A DNA stretch of 64,000 bases from Guptibacillus spartinae (GCF_028610625.1 NZ_JAQQWU010000001.1:62001-126000), one strand, 5' to 3'; positions 8,647 to 17,393 are shown, numbered from the stretch's first letter. Numbers and translations: made by a program. Notes: generated by a model not told the origin, from the letters alone.

Positions 8647-8661
8647 ATGAAAGCGGTTGAA
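8647..8661 (+). promoter_or_regulatory. Candidate catabolite-responsive element (cre)
   Basis: ATGAAAGCGGTTGAA fits the consensus WTGNAANCGNWNNCW with one mismatch. It abuts the ribosome binding site of the EIIA gene. CcpA control of a sugar PTS operon would be expected. Confidence 0.55.
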
Positions 8662-8675
8662 AGGAGAAGATAGCG

Positions 8676-9173
8676 ATGTTGAAAAAACTATTTGGTAAAA
8701 AAGAAAAACCATCAGAAGAGGTTATTTATGCACCATTAAACGGTAAAGTTGTTGAACTTGAAACGGTCCCTGATCCGACATTCTCACAAAAAATGATGGG
8801 AGACGGCGTTGCGATTGAACCGACAGATGGCAAAGTGGTATCACCAGTAAACGGAAAGGTTATTCAGTTTTTCCACACGAAGCATGCAGTTGGAATTGAA
8901 TCTGAATCTGGTCTGGAAATTTTAATCCATGTTGGGCTTGAAACAGTTGGCATGGGAGGCGAAGGTTTTGAAGGTCACGTGAAAGAAGGCGACAAAGTAA
9001 AAGTTGGGGATCCTCTTATTACGGTTGACCTTGATCTTGTGAAAGAAAAAGCAGCAAGCACGATTACACCTGTCATCATTACGAACGCTGATGTTCTTGA
9101 AAATGTTGAGAAGAAATACGCAGCAGGCGCTTCAAACGAAACAGAAATCATGACGACGAAAGTGAAAGCCTAA
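8676..9173 (+). CDS. PTS glucose-type EIIA protein serving the trehalose system
   Basis: A 165-residue soluble EIIA-Glc domain (Crr-like). The two histidines of the active site are visible: His70 in TKHAVGI and the phosphoryl acceptor His85 in [10 protein letters not shown]. TreP downstream lacks its own IIA domain, so this protein most likely passes phosphate from HPr to TreP. B. subtilis TreP borrows a IIA encoded elsewhere; here it is first in the operon. AAAGGAG at about 8660-8666 supports the ATG. Confidence 0.93.
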   Translation: MLKKLFGKKEKPSEEVIYAPLNGKVVELETVPDPTFSQKMMGDGVAIEPTDGKVVSPVNGKVIQFFHTKHAVGIESESGLEILIHVGLETVGMGGEGFEGHVKEGDKVKVGDPLITVDLDLVKEKAASTITPVIITNADVLENVEKKYAAGASNETEIMTTKVKA

Positions 9174-9181
9174 GAATGGCC

Positions 9182-9213
9182 TTAGAGAGTACATGTCTCA
9201 TCGTGCTCTCTAA
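9182..9213 (+). promoter_or_regulatory. Intercistronic hairpin between EIIA and treP
   Basis: TTAGAGAGTAC (9182-9192) pairs with GTGCTCTCTAA (9203-9213), 11 bp with one G-U pair and a 10-nt loop. There is no T-run, so a role in mRNA processing or stability is more likely than termination. Confidence 0.6.
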
Positions 9214-9246
9214 GTAATTAACTGTTTTTCTAAGGGGGAAGAAAAC

Positions 9247-10653
9247 ATGGCGATTAATCGAGAGTCCGTTGAGCAAATTCTTGAAGCCATTGGTGGAAAA
9301 GAAAACATTTCGACTGCCACACATTGTGTGACTCGTCTCCGTCTTGTTTTACATGACGAAAGTAAAGTAGATACAAAAGCATTGGAAGACAACGAACTTG
9401 TAAAAGGATCGTTTTCAGCGAATGGACAGTTCCAGGTTGTCATTGGACAGGGAACCGTTGATAAAGTATATAAGATTTTTGCAGAGTTGGCAGAAATTGA
9501 AAGCGCGTCCAAACAGGATGTGAAGGATGCGGCTGCAAGCAAACAAAACATCCTTCAGCGAGGCGTGAAGACGCTTGCCGACATTTTTATTCCGATTTTA
9601 CCTGCGATTGTAACCGCTGGCTTGCTTCTTGGGATTAATAATATTCTCACAGCACCAGATATTTTCTTTAACGACCCGCTTGTCGAAGTGTATCCGCAAT
9701 GGGCGGATTTGGCGAGTATTATTAACCTGATTGCCAATACAGCCTTCGTCTTTTTACCAGGTCTAATCGGTTGGTCAGCCGCCAAGCAATTTGGGGGAAG
9801 TCCACTGCTCGGTATTGTACTAGGTCTCATTCTCGTCCATCCGGACTTATTGAATGCATGGGCATATGGTGAGGCAGATGATATCCCAACGTGGAACTTA
9901 TTTGGACTTGAAATTGAAAAAATCGGCTATCAAGGTCAAGTATTACCAGTACTTGTATCAGCCTATATCTTAGCGAAAATCGAAACGTTCTTAAATAAAC
10001 GAATACCCGATTCGATTCAGATGTTGATCGTAGCGCCTGTAGCGTTACTTGTCACTGGTTTTCTTGCATTTACTCTAATTGGTCCCGTTACATTCTGGAT
10101 TGCAAATCTCTTAACAGATGGCTTTATTGGTCTGTTTGATTTTGCACCAGCCATTGGTGGACTAGTCTATGGTGCGCTTTATGCACCACTCGTTATTACA
10201 GGAATGCACCACACGTTCCTTGCTGTTGACTTACAGTTAATTGGTAGTACGGGTAGCACATTTTTATGGCCAATGCTCGCTCTATCGAATATTGCGCAGG
10301 GTGCTGCTGCACTTGCGATGATGCTCATTACACGTAATGAAAAAACAAAAGGTCTTGCAGGAACATCAGCCGTATCTGCCTTCCTTGGCGTCACCGAACC
10401 CGCTTTATTTGGAGTGAACTTACGCTTTAAATTTCCATTCTTCGCTGCAATCATCGGATCAGCGATTGCTGGTCTTGTGATTACCGTTAGTGGCGTTGAA
10501 GCTACATCAATTGGTGTAGGTGGTATACCAGGATTCCTTTCCATTTTCAAAGAATACTGGGCTGCTTTCTTTACAGGTATGGCGATTGCAATTGTTGTGC
10601 CATTTGTTTTAACATTCTTATATGGAAAAGTGAGAAAAGTAAGCGAGCAATGA
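9247..10653 (+). CDS. treP: Trehalose-specific PTS EIIBC component
   Basis: Imports trehalose across the membrane while phosphorylating it to trehalose-6-phosphate. The N-terminal EIIB domain (about 1-85) has the phosphocysteine Cys27 in ATHCVTRLRL. A polytopic EIIC domain follows from about residue 105 to the end, with the glucose-superfamily GMHHTFLAVD motif. There is no C-terminal IIA domain (468 aa), matching the separate EIIA gene upstream. Specificity for trehalose rests on family resemblance and on the adjoining treA and treR. Confidence 0.95.
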   Translation: MAINRESVEQILEAIGGKENISTATHCVTRLRLVLHDESKVDTKALEDNELVKGSFSANGQFQVVIGQGTVDKVYKIFAELAEIESASKQDVKDAAASKQNILQRGVKTLADIFIPILPAIVTAGLLLGINNILTAPDIFFNDPLVEVYPQWADLASIINLIANTAFVFLPGLIGWSAAKQFGGSPLLGIVLGLILVHPDLLNAWAYGEADDIPTWNLFGLEIEKIGYQGQVLPVLVSAYILAKIETFLNKRIPDSIQMLIVAPVALLVTGFLAFTLIGPVTFWIANLLTDGFIGLFDFAPAIGGLVYGALYAPLVITGMHHTFLAVDLQLIGSTGSTFLWPMLALSNIAQGAAALAMMLITRNEKTKGLAGTSAVSAFLGVTEPALFGVNLRFKFPFFAAIIGSAIAGLVITVSGVEATSIGVGGIPGFLSIFKEYWAAFFTGMAIAIVVPFVLTFLYGKVRKVSEQ

Positions 10654-10659
10654 AAAGGA

Positions 10660-10708
10660 GCGATATCATCAGGTGCGTAGAAGCTCCGGTGGTATCGCCT
10701 TTGTTTTT
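10660..10708 (+). terminator. Terminator-like hairpin between treP and treA
   Basis: GCGATATCATC (10660-10670) pairs with GGTGGTATCGC (10688-10698) with two G-U pairs, followed by CTTTGTTTTT. It may partly attenuate treA and treR relative to the transporter genes. Confidence 0.55.
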
Positions 10709-10741
10709 GATGATTTAATCTAATAATAGGAGTGGAATCAG

Positions 10742-12430
10742 ATGCAACCATGGTGGAAGAAATCTGTTGTTTATCAAATTTATCCGAAAAGCTTTAATGA
10801 TACGACGGGTAGTGGAACAGGAGATATTCAGGGGATTATTGAAAAGCTTGATTATTTACAAAAGCTAGGAGTAGATGTTGTTTGGTTAACGCCGATCTAT
10901 GATTCTCCTCAAAATGATAATGGGTACGACATTCGTGATTATTTTAGTATTTATGAAGAGTATGGCACGATGGAAGACTTTGATCGCCTTTTAACAGAAG
11001 CTCATGCAAGAGACATTAAAATTATTATGGATATCGTTGTCAACCATACGTCAACGGAACATCAATGGTTTGTCGAATCTCGTAAATCAAAAGATAATCC
11101 TTATCGTGATTATTACATTTGGAAAGACGGCGTTGATGGAGCAGAACCGACAAATTGGCAGTCAAAGTTTGGCGGCAATGCCTGGCAGTTTGATAAGGAA
11201 ACGGGTCAATATTATTTACATCTTTTTGATGTCACGCAAGCTGATTTGAACTGGGAAAATGAGAAAGTACGCGATGAAGTGTATGATATGATGACATACT
11301 GGTTTGAAAAAGGGGTAGATGGTTTCAGGCTAGACGTCATTAACTTAATCTCAAAAAATCAGAAGTTCCCAAATGATGACGGATCGGTAGCACCTGGCGA
11401 CGGACGCAAATTCTATACAGATGGTCCTCGCGCTCATGAATTTATGAACGAAATGAATCGGAATGTCTTTATGAAATATAACAGCATGACAGTTGGTGAG
11501 ATGTCGTCTACGACAATTGAAGACTGCATCCAATATTCAAACCCTGAGCGTAACGAACTAAGCATGACGTTCAATTTCCATCATTTAAAAGTCGACTATC
11601 CTAATGGAGAAAAGTGGTCTGTTGCTGACTTTGATTTCTTGAAGCTTAAAGAAATTCTTTCGACATGGCAAACGGAAATGATCAAAGGTGGCGGGTGGAA
11701 TGCTCTGTTCTGGTGCAACCATGACCAGCCTCGCATTGTATCGCGCTATGGAAATGACGGAGAGTACAGACGAGAATCCGCAAAAATGCTCGCTACCACG
11801 ATGCATCTGATGCAGGGTACTCCTTATATTTATCAGGGTGAAGAAATTGGGATGACAAATCCGAAGTTTGATGCGATTTCTTCTTACCGCGATGTGGAGT
11901 CTTTGAACATTTTCTCGATCTTAAAAGAGGAAAAAGGGTATAGTGAGGAAGAAGTTCTTGAGATTCTACGCCATAAATCAAGAGATAACTCAAGAACGCC
12001 AGTGCAATGGACTTCCGAGCCTCATGCTGGTTTTACGACAGGTGAGCCGTGGATTCCAGTAGCAAAAAACTATGAGACAATTAACGTAGAAGAGACATTG
12101 AAAGAAAGAAATTCGGTTTTCGAACATTATCAACAGCTGATCTCACTGAGAAAAAATGTGGATCTCATCACAAATGGCGATTTTGAACTCCTTTTAGCTG
12201 AAGATCCTCAATTGTTTGCCTATGTGCGCAATGGGGAAAATGAAAAGCTACTAGTTATTAATAATTTCTATGAAACGGAAGCGACTTTTGAACTACCTGC
12301 TCAAGTAGACGTAAACGAATATCATGCAAAGGTGCTCATTTCAAACTATGTCGATTCACCTTCATCCTTTGAAAAAATGACGTTACGACCTTATGAGTCG
12401 GTTGCTTATCATCTAACTAAGGCAAGGTGA
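10742..12430 (+). CDS. treA: Alpha,alpha-phosphotrehalase (trehalose-6-phosphate hydrolase)
   Basis: A 562-residue GH13 cytosolic hydrolase splitting trehalose-6-phosphate into glucose and glucose-6-phosphate. The catalytic triad is visible: Asp198 in GFRLDVIN, acid/base Glu253 in VGEMSS and Asp328 in NHDQPR. The N-terminal WWKKSVVYQIYPKSF and the DVVWLTPIYDSPQNDNGYD block are typical of TreC/TreA and oligo-1,6-glucosidases. Its place between treP and treR fixes the assignment. Called treC in enterobacteria. Confidence 0.95.
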   Translation: MQPWWKKSVVYQIYPKSFNDTTGSGTGDIQGIIEKLDYLQKLGVDVVWLTPIYDSPQNDNGYDIRDYFSIYEEYGTMEDFDRLLTEAHARDIKIIMDIVVNHTSTEHQWFVESRKSKDNPYRDYYIWKDGVDGAEPTNWQSKFGGNAWQFDKETGQYYLHLFDVTQADLNWENEKVRDEVYDMMTYWFEKGVDGFRLDVINLISKNQKFPNDDGSVAPGDGRKFYTDGPRAHEFMNEMNRNVFMKYNSMTVGEMSSTTIEDCIQYSNPERNELSMTFNFHHLKVDYPNGEKWSVADFDFLKLKEILSTWQTEMIKGGGWNALFWCNHDQPRIVSRYGNDGEYRRESAKMLATTMHLMQGTPYIYQGEEIGMTNPKFDAISSYRDVESLNIFSILKEEKGYSEEEVLEILRHKSRDNSRTPVQWTSEPHAGFTTGEPWIPVAKNYETINVEETLKERNSVFEHYQQLISLRKNVDLITNGDFELLLAEDPQLFAYVRNGENEKLLVINNFYETEATFELPAQVDVNEYHAKVLISNYVDSPSSFEKMTLRPYESVAYHLTKAR

Positions 12431-12434
12431 GGAT

Positions 12435-13154
12435 ATGAAGCAAACAAAGTATCAACAAATCTACAACGAGTTATCTGAACGGATTCTAGAAGGTACGTAT
12501 GAACCGAATAGTAAATTGCCTTCTGAACATGAACTCGCTGAAGCTTATGGCACCTCTCGAGAAACCATTCGGAAAGCTCTGAATTTGCTTTCTCAAAACG
12601 GAATGATTCAAAAGATTAAAGCGAGAGGATCTGTTGTTCTTGATCTTGATCGCTATGAGTTTCCGGTATCTGGATTGGTTAGTTTCAAAGAAATCTCACA
12701 AAAAATGAACCGCGCATCACGAACAATTGTCCATCATCTTGAAAAAAAGTTGCCAGATCAATGGATCCGTGAGCAGCTTGAGCTTGAGGAAGGGAAAGAA
12801 GTTTGGCACGTGATTCGTGCGCGTGAAATTGATGGGGAAAAAATCATCTTAGATCGTGACTTTTTTACAGCTAAATGGGTTCCCAAGCTAACTAAAACAA
12901 TATGTGAAAATTCCATCTACGACTATCTAGAAAACGATCTTGGGCTTTCCATTAGCTATGCGAAAAAAGACATTATTGTGGAAGAAGCCAACGAAGAAGA
13001 TCACCGCTATCTGGATTTACATGAGTACAAGCATGTCGTGGTTGTTCGAAATTATGTTTATTTAAATGATACAACCTTAATTGAATATACTGAATCACGA
13101 CATCGTCTTGATAAGTTTCGATTTGTCGATTTTGCTAGACGTGAAAAACAATAG
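12435..13154 (+). CDS. treR: Trehalose operon repressor, GntR/UTRA family
   Basis: A 239-residue regulator with an N-terminal winged helix of GntR type (about 5-68; LPSEHELAEAYGTSRETIRKA) and a C-terminal UTRA ligand domain (about 90-235). It starts four bases after the treA stop codon, so it is translationally linked and autoregulated with the operon. In B. subtilis TreR releases its operator on binding trehalose-6-phosphate. The two palindromes at 8583 and 8621 are its obvious targets. Confidence 0.93.
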   Translation: MKQTKYQQIYNELSERILEGTYEPNSKLPSEHELAEAYGTSRETIRKALNLLSQNGMIQKIKARGSVVLDLDRYEFPVSGLVSFKEISQKMNRASRTIVHHLEKKLPDQWIREQLELEEGKEVWHVIRAREIDGEKIILDRDFFTAKWVPKLTKTICENSIYDYLENDLGLSISYAKKDIIVEEANEEDHRYLDLHEYKHVVVVRNYVYLNDTTLIEYTESRHRLDKFRFVDFARREKQ

Positions 13155-13157
13155 AGG

Positions 13158-13186
13158 AAGCGCTCCATGCGGGGCGCTTTTTTTTG
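13158..13186 (+). terminator. Intrinsic terminator of the trehalose operon
   Basis: AAGCGCTCC (13158-13166) pairs with GGGGCGCTT (13171-13179), loop ATGC, followed by a run of Ts. Confidence 0.9.
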
Positions 13187-13269
13187 ATCATTTTTCTCGA
13201 TGGGAAGGAATTATTTATGTAAGCACGAATGGAGAAAAGGGTAAGAAATCGTAGAAAGGAGCTACAAGT

Positions 13270-13758
13270 TTGAAAAAAATCGAGGACCGTGTATCGCTAA
13301 CGAAAGTAGCCCCTCAACATATCGAACCATTAAGGGAATTTACGTTACATAAACAGCAGCTTGCTTTTACTTCTATGCCGATTCTAGCTTACGAAAAATG
13401 CTTGCTCGATCAAAAGCGGTTTCCTGTAGCCATATTGGAAGGAGACCGGCCAGTTGGTTTTTTCGTCCTCGATCAGGGGGCAGATGTATGGGCATATTCA
13501 AAGAGTACTCATGCGATCTTATTAAGGGCATTTTCGATTAATCTCCCCTATCAGGGCCGAGGTATCGCTAAAGCTTCCCTTCAACAATTAAAACCGTTTG
13601 TGAAAACTCACCTCCCTCATTGTCGAGAAGTCGTTCTAGGTGTAAATCAAAATAACCCTTCAGCAAAGAAAGTCTATCTTGGCGCCGGGTTTATCGATAC
13701 TGGTAAGGAGAAAATTGGACGATCCGGTCCAATGGCGATTTTAAAATTCTTTATTTAA
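13270..13758 (+). CDS. GNAT family N-acetyltransferase
   Basis: A 162-residue GNAT-fold protein. The acetyl-CoA pyrophosphate loop is recognisable as LPYQGRGIAKASL (about residues 94-106), and the late beta-strand pair has NQNNPSAKKVYLGAGF. The acceptor cannot be predicted. The TTG start has an AAAGGAG box 8 bases upstream. It is followed closely by the nitronate monooxygenase gene but no functional link is evident. Confidence 0.88.
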   Translation: MKKIEDRVSLTKVAPQHIEPLREFTLHKQQLAFTSMPILAYEKCLLDQKRFPVAILEGDRPVGFFVLDQGADVWAYSKSTHAILLRAFSINLPYQGRGIAKASLQQLKPFVKTHLPHCREVVLGVNQNNPSAKKVYLGAGFIDTGKEKIGRSGPMAILKFFI

Positions 13759-13820
13759 TTGCCGTACACATTCATCATACGGGTAGTTAGAAATAAGTGT
13801 GGACAAAGGAGGAAAACAAC

Positions 13821-14906
13821 GTGTGGTATGATACGCCAATTACGTCGAAATTAATGATAACGTATCCTATTATTCAAGCCGGCATGGCAGGTGGTGTCAC
13901 GACACCCGAACTAGTGGCGTCTGTTTCAAATGCAGGAGGACTAGGAAGTTTAGGCGCTGGGTATATGACCCCTGCCCAAATGCAGAAGGCAATACGTGAC
14001 ATAAAGAGGCTCACAACAAAACCTTTTGCGGTTAATCTATTTATTCCAGAGGACGATCGATCTTCAGAAGAGAGTATTGCGAACGCGCAAATCAAGCTTC
14101 AATACTTTGAAGCTGAACTGGATATTTCTGATCAAGAACGGAAGAGAAAGTCGTATTTAGAAGCTCAAATGGACTATCAAGATAAGCTTCAGGTGATCAT
14201 GGATGAAGGCGTTCCAGTATGCAGTTTTACATTCGGCGTTCCTTCTAAAGAAGATGTCAGTCGATTAAAGACGGCAGAAATGATTCTAATCGGGACGGCT
14301 ACGACGGTTGAAGAAGCAAGGATGAATGAAGAGCGTGGGCTAGATATGGTTGTGTTGCAGGGAATGGAAGCAGGTGGTCACCGAGGGACGTTTAAAGCTG
14401 ACTTTCAGGAAGCACTCATCGGAATTGCTTCGCTCATTCCTCAAGCTGTAGATGCTGTTAGCATTCCTGTCATTGCAGCAGGGGGAATCATGGACGGTAG
14501 AGGAGTGTTAAGTATGCTTGCTCTCGGTGCAGACGCTGTTCAAATGGGCACAGCGTTTGTTACGTGTCAGGAAAGTGGCGCTCATCCGCTTCATCAACAT
14601 GCCATTTTAACAACTAAAGAAGATCAGACAGTCATAACCTCAGTATTTAGTGGCAAGCCCGCACGTGGTATAAAGAATGATTTCATTACTAGAATGGCCG
14701 GACTAAAGGATTTACCAGGATACCCGACGTTAAATACGTTAACAAAAGATATTCGGAAACAAGCAGCGATCGCGAAACGTCCTGAGTGGATGTCGCTTTG
14801 GTCTGGGCAAAGTTCTCGCCTTAGTACAACGAAATCAGCTAGGGAGATCATTCATGACAGCGTCCAACAAGTTAACGCTATCCTTAAAAGGCTCTCTACT
14901 TCTTAA
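13821..14906 (+). CDS. Nitronate monooxygenase (2-nitropropane dioxygenase family)
   Basis: An FMN-dependent TIM-barrel enzyme of 361 residues that oxidises alkyl nitronates. Seen are the N-terminal PIIQAGMAGGVTTPEL, the FMN-contacting GMEAGGHRG, and the phosphate-binding IAAGGIMDGRG and ALGADAVQMGTAF segments. This is the class I-type NMO pattern, as in B. subtilis YrpB. The open frame extends to 13797, but AAAGGAGG at 13805-13812 fits GTG 13821. Probably a housekeeping detoxification enzyme. Confidence 0.92.
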   Translation: MWYDTPITSKLMITYPIIQAGMAGGVTTPELVASVSNAGGLGSLGAGYMTPAQMQKAIRDIKRLTTKPFAVNLFIPEDDRSSEESIANAQIKLQYFEAELDISDQERKRKSYLEAQMDYQDKLQVIMDEGVPVCSFTFGVPSKEDVSRLKTAEMILIGTATTVEEARMNEERGLDMVVLQGMEAGGHRGTFKADFQEALIGIASLIPQAVDAVSIPVIAAGGIMDGRGVLSMLALGADAVQMGTAFVTCQESGAHPLHQHAILTTKEDQTVITSVFSGKPARGIKNDFITRMAGLKDLPGYPTLNTLTKDIRKQAAIAKRPEWMSLWSGQSSRLSTTKSAREIIHDSVQQVNAILKRLSTS

Positions 14907-14914
14907 ACAAGATC

Positions 14915-14947
14915 AGGCCCCTCTCACTATGTGAGAAGGGCCTTTTC
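14915..14947 (+). terminator. Intrinsic terminator after the nitronate monooxygenase gene
   Basis: AGGCCC (14915-14920) pairs with GGGCCT (14938-14943), and TCTCAC with GTGAGA inside, with one mismatch. A TTTT tail follows. Confidence 0.85.
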
Positions 14948-14966
14948 AATGACTTGCATTGGTACG

Positions 14967-15013
14967 GCCGGTCATCTGACAGCATCTTTTGTTATGAAAA
15001 GATAATGACCGGC
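14967..15013. promoter_or_regulatory. Nested inverted repeat upstream of the quinone oxidoreductase gene
   Basis: Outer arms GCCGGTCAT (14967-14975) and ATGACCGGC (15005-15013) are perfect. Inner arms ATCTTTT (14984-14990) and AAAAGAT (14997-15003) are also perfect, with a GTTATG loop. There is no T-run. It may be a cis-regulatory RNA or paired operator half-sites for the gene at 15131. Confidence 0.5.
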
Positions 15014-15130
15014 TGTATCATGAAGTGTGGTCATAAATTGGTCAGACAATACCTGTTTGTTTAGAAAGTTAACAGGGAAATGTAAAAAGAACAACACAAT
15101 GTAGTGGAAAATGAAGGAGGACGTTTAACA

Positions 15131-16132
15131 ATGAAAGCAGTCGTTATAAAGGAATTTGGAAGTCCTTCCAAATTCCAAGTGGAAGAACTCTCTGCAAGAG
15201 ATTTGAAGCCAGGTGAACTAAAGATTAATGTAAAAGCGACGAGTGTAAATCCTGTTGATACAAAGGTTCGTTCTGGTCAAGCTGAGGCGTTTGCACCAGA
15301 CTTTCCAGCGGTACTTCATGGAGATGTAGCAGGAATTGTAGAAGAAGTAACCGAGGGAAGTCCTTTTCAAAAGGGAGATGAAGTGTATGCTTGTGCTGGC
15401 GGTGTAAAGGGTGTTGACGGAGCCTTACGCGAGCAAATGATTGTCGATCAAAAGCTTGTTGCTAGAAAGCCTGAACGATTATCCATGTCGGAAGCGGCAG
15501 CCCTTCCGCTCGTTTCCATCACCGCATGGGAAGCCCTTGTTGATCGCATGAACGTAAGACCTGGTCAAAAAGTGCTCATCCATGGTGCCACTGGAGGCGT
15601 TGGTCATATTGCCATTCAGCTAGCAAAATCACTAGGAGCGATCGTATACACAACCGCATCTACTTCCATGAAGATGAACATTGGTAAAGAGTTAGGTGCA
15701 GATTATGCGATTAACTATAAAGAAACGTCGGTAGAAGACTATGTTAACCAGTATACAAATGGTAAAGGGTTTGACGCTGTATTCGATACGGTCGGCGGCG
15801 ATAATATGGAGAAGTCGTTCCAGGCAGTAAAAAACGGAGGACAAGTTGCTTGTATCGTTGGAAGTGGTGAACATGATATGACGCCGCTTTACGTAAAAAG
15901 CGCTACCTATCACGGTGTGTTAATGCTTGTTCCTATGTTAACGAATGAAGGAAGAGAGCACCATGGTGATATCTTGACTAATGTGGCTCGAATGGTGGAT
16001 CACAATGTTATAAAACCTGTCTTAGATGAAGAAAGCTTTACGTTTTCTACCATTGCTGATGCGCATGCTCGTCTTGAATCTGGAAAGACGATCGGGAAAG
16101 TTGTCGCAGTAAATGACCTTTCACAATCATAA
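15131..16132 (+). CDS. Zinc-independent NADPH:quinone oxidoreductase / MDR alcohol dehydrogenase family
   Basis: A 333-residue medium-chain dehydrogenase/reductase. An N-terminal GroES-like domain (about 5-125) has ATSVNPVDTKVRSG, typical of quinone oxidoreductases. The Rossmann motif HGATGGVGHIAIQLA follows near residue 155. The cysteine cluster of the structural zinc site is absent. AAGGAGG at 15114-15120 fixes ATG 15131, though the frame is open from 15104. The electron acceptor is not predictable. Confidence 0.9.
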   Translation: MKAVVIKEFGSPSKFQVEELSARDLKPGELKINVKATSVNPVDTKVRSGQAEAFAPDFPAVLHGDVAGIVEEVTEGSPFQKGDEVYACAGGVKGVDGALREQMIVDQKLVARKPERLSMSEAAALPLVSITAWEALVDRMNVRPGQKVLIHGATGGVGHIAIQLAKSLGAIVYTTASTSMKMNIGKELGADYAINYKETSVEDYVNQYTNGKGFDAVFDTVGGDNMEKSFQAVKNGGQVACIVGSGEHDMTPLYVKSATYHGVLMLVPMLTNEGREHHGDILTNVARMVDHNVIKPVLDEESFTFSTIADAHARLESGKTIGKVVAVNDLSQS

Positions 16133-16144
16133 GGATATTCACAA

Positions 16145-16180
16145 AAAAGGAACCCTTTCCACAACTGGAGGGTTCCTTTT
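16145..16180. terminator. Bidirectional intrinsic terminator
   Basis: AAAAGGAACCCT (16145-16156) pairs perfectly with AGGGTTCCTTTT (16169-16180) between two convergent genes. Confidence 0.9.
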
Positions 16181-16212
16181 CTATTAGATAAAGAATTCGA
16201 AGATGAGTCGCG

Positions 16213-17067
16213 CTATTCCGTCCATTCAGAGACGAGTTCTTCGTTCTCTTCGACCCACTGCTGTGCCCCTTTTTCAGCATCATCAGCATCTTTAATCGTA
16301 GCCATTAAACTACCAAGAGAATCATCATCCATCTGCCAATTGTTCATCCACTCAACAATTTCAGGGTGTTCGTCACTGAAATCTGTTCTTGTCATGAAGA
16401 AGATATCATCTGCTTCACCGTAAACTTTCTTTGGATCTTCAAGATACTTTAAGTCATATTCAGCAAAAGCCCAATGAGGATTCCAGAGAGTGACGATAAT
16501 TGGCTCTTTGTCTTCATACGCTTTTTTCAATTCACTCATCATCGCCGGTCCTGAACTGTCAACAAGGTCATACTTTAAGTCGTATTCTTTAAGAGCAGTT
16601 CGACTCATTTCCATTAAACTAGCACCTGGGTCAATTCCGACAATTTCTTCTAAGCCCAGCTCATCTTTTTTGTTATTTAGTTCATCAATGCTTGTAATGT
16701 CCATATAAGAGGGAACAACAAGTCCTAGACCAGTTCCTTCATACCAAGCATCTTCTAAGACAACATCTTCTTTGTACTCTTCGTATAATGGCTTATCTGT
16801 GGTCGGTAGCCAAACTTCTGCAGCTACATCAAGATCACCTTGAGAGACCCCTGCCCAGACTGGGGATTTTTCCATTGATTTTAGTTCGATATCGTAGCCT
16901 TTATCTTCTAAAATGACCTTCCACATATTTGATACAGCAATGTTCTCTGCCCAGTTGTTTAAACCAAACGTCACTGTCCCTTTCGATTCTGCATCATCTT
17001 CTGAACCGCTACACGCAGCTAAAATGGATAGTGCTGCAATGACCATTAGTAAAATTCCTCTTCTCAT
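16213..17067 (-). CDS. Glycine betaine/proline-type ABC substrate-binding lipoprotein (OpuAC-like), orphan
   Basis: A secreted lipoprotein of 284 residues. The signal peptide ends in the lipobox LAAC at about residues 16-19, followed by an acidic linker SGSEDDAES. The rest is an OpuAC/ProX-type domain; aromatic boxes such as NNWAEN, SPVWAG and WNPHWAF would cage a quaternary amine. No ATPase or permease gene is adjacent, so it must serve a transporter encoded elsewhere. AGAGGAG places the start at ATG 17067; a TTG at 17100 is open in frame. Ligand (betaine, choline or carnitine) is inferred from family only. Confidence 0.9.
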   Translation of the reverse strand: MRRGILLMVIAALSILAACSGSEDDAESKGTVTFGLNNWAENIAVSNMWKVILEDKGYDIELKSMEKSPVWAGVSQGDLDVAAEVWLPTTDKPLYEEYKEDVVLEDAWYEGTGLGLVVPSYMDITSIDELNNKKDELGLEEIVGIDPGASLMEMSRTALKEYDLKYDLVDSSGPAMMSELKKAYEDKEPIIVTLWNPHWAFAEYDLKYLEDPKKVYGEADDIFFMTRTDFSDEHPEIVEWMNNWQMDDDSLGSLMATIKDADDAEKGAQQWVEENEELVSEWTE

Positions 17068-17093
17068 CGATACACTCCTCTTTCTCTCTTTAT

Positions 17094-17109
17094 TGTGCAA
17101 AATTGCACA
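17094..17109 (-). promoter_or_regulatory. Palindromic operator candidate upstream of the betaine-binding gene
   Basis: TGTGCAA-AA-TTGCACA has perfect 7-bp arms. On the minus strand it lies just downstream of a -10-like TATGAT (17118-17123), so a bound repressor would sit at the transcription start of the gene at 17067. The regulator is not identified. Confidence 0.5.
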
Positions 17110-17198
17110 TGTTTCTTATCATAACAAATCTGTCACAGTTTTGCAGGTTTATTACAAAATCAGGACAGTGTATGATTAGAGAAAAGGAGGGGTGGGGA

Positions 17199-17393
17199 AT
17201 GATCACAATCGCAACGACGCTTATTGTTATTTTTCTTGTAATTATCTTAATTGGTACATTAATGGTTGCTGGTAAGAGTGATCCTGGTTATGGGAAGAAG
17301 GCCAAAAATACGACTGTCACGATCTCCGCTATTTACCTTTTTGTAACCGTTTTAGCAGTAGCTGGAATTGCTGCTTATGTATATTTTAGCTAA
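17199..17393 (+). CDS. Small two-helix membrane protein, unknown
   Basis: A 64-residue protein with two transmembrane stretches (about 3-24 and 42-63) joined by a polar loop rich in Gly and Lys (GKSDPGYGKKAKN). The ATG at 17199 follows a very strong AAAAGGAGGGG box; the frame extends further upstream without a good site. Divergent from the betaine-binding lipoprotein gene. Family not recognised with confidence. Confidence 0.65.
   Translation: MITIATTLIVIFLVIILIGTLMVAGKSDPGYGKKAKNTTVTISAIYLFVTVLAVAGIAAYVYFS

Noticed and set aside
10179-10751. A 190-codon open frame antisense to treP
   Set aside because: It lies fully opposite a well-supported gene, has no RBS, and its product has no recognisable pattern.
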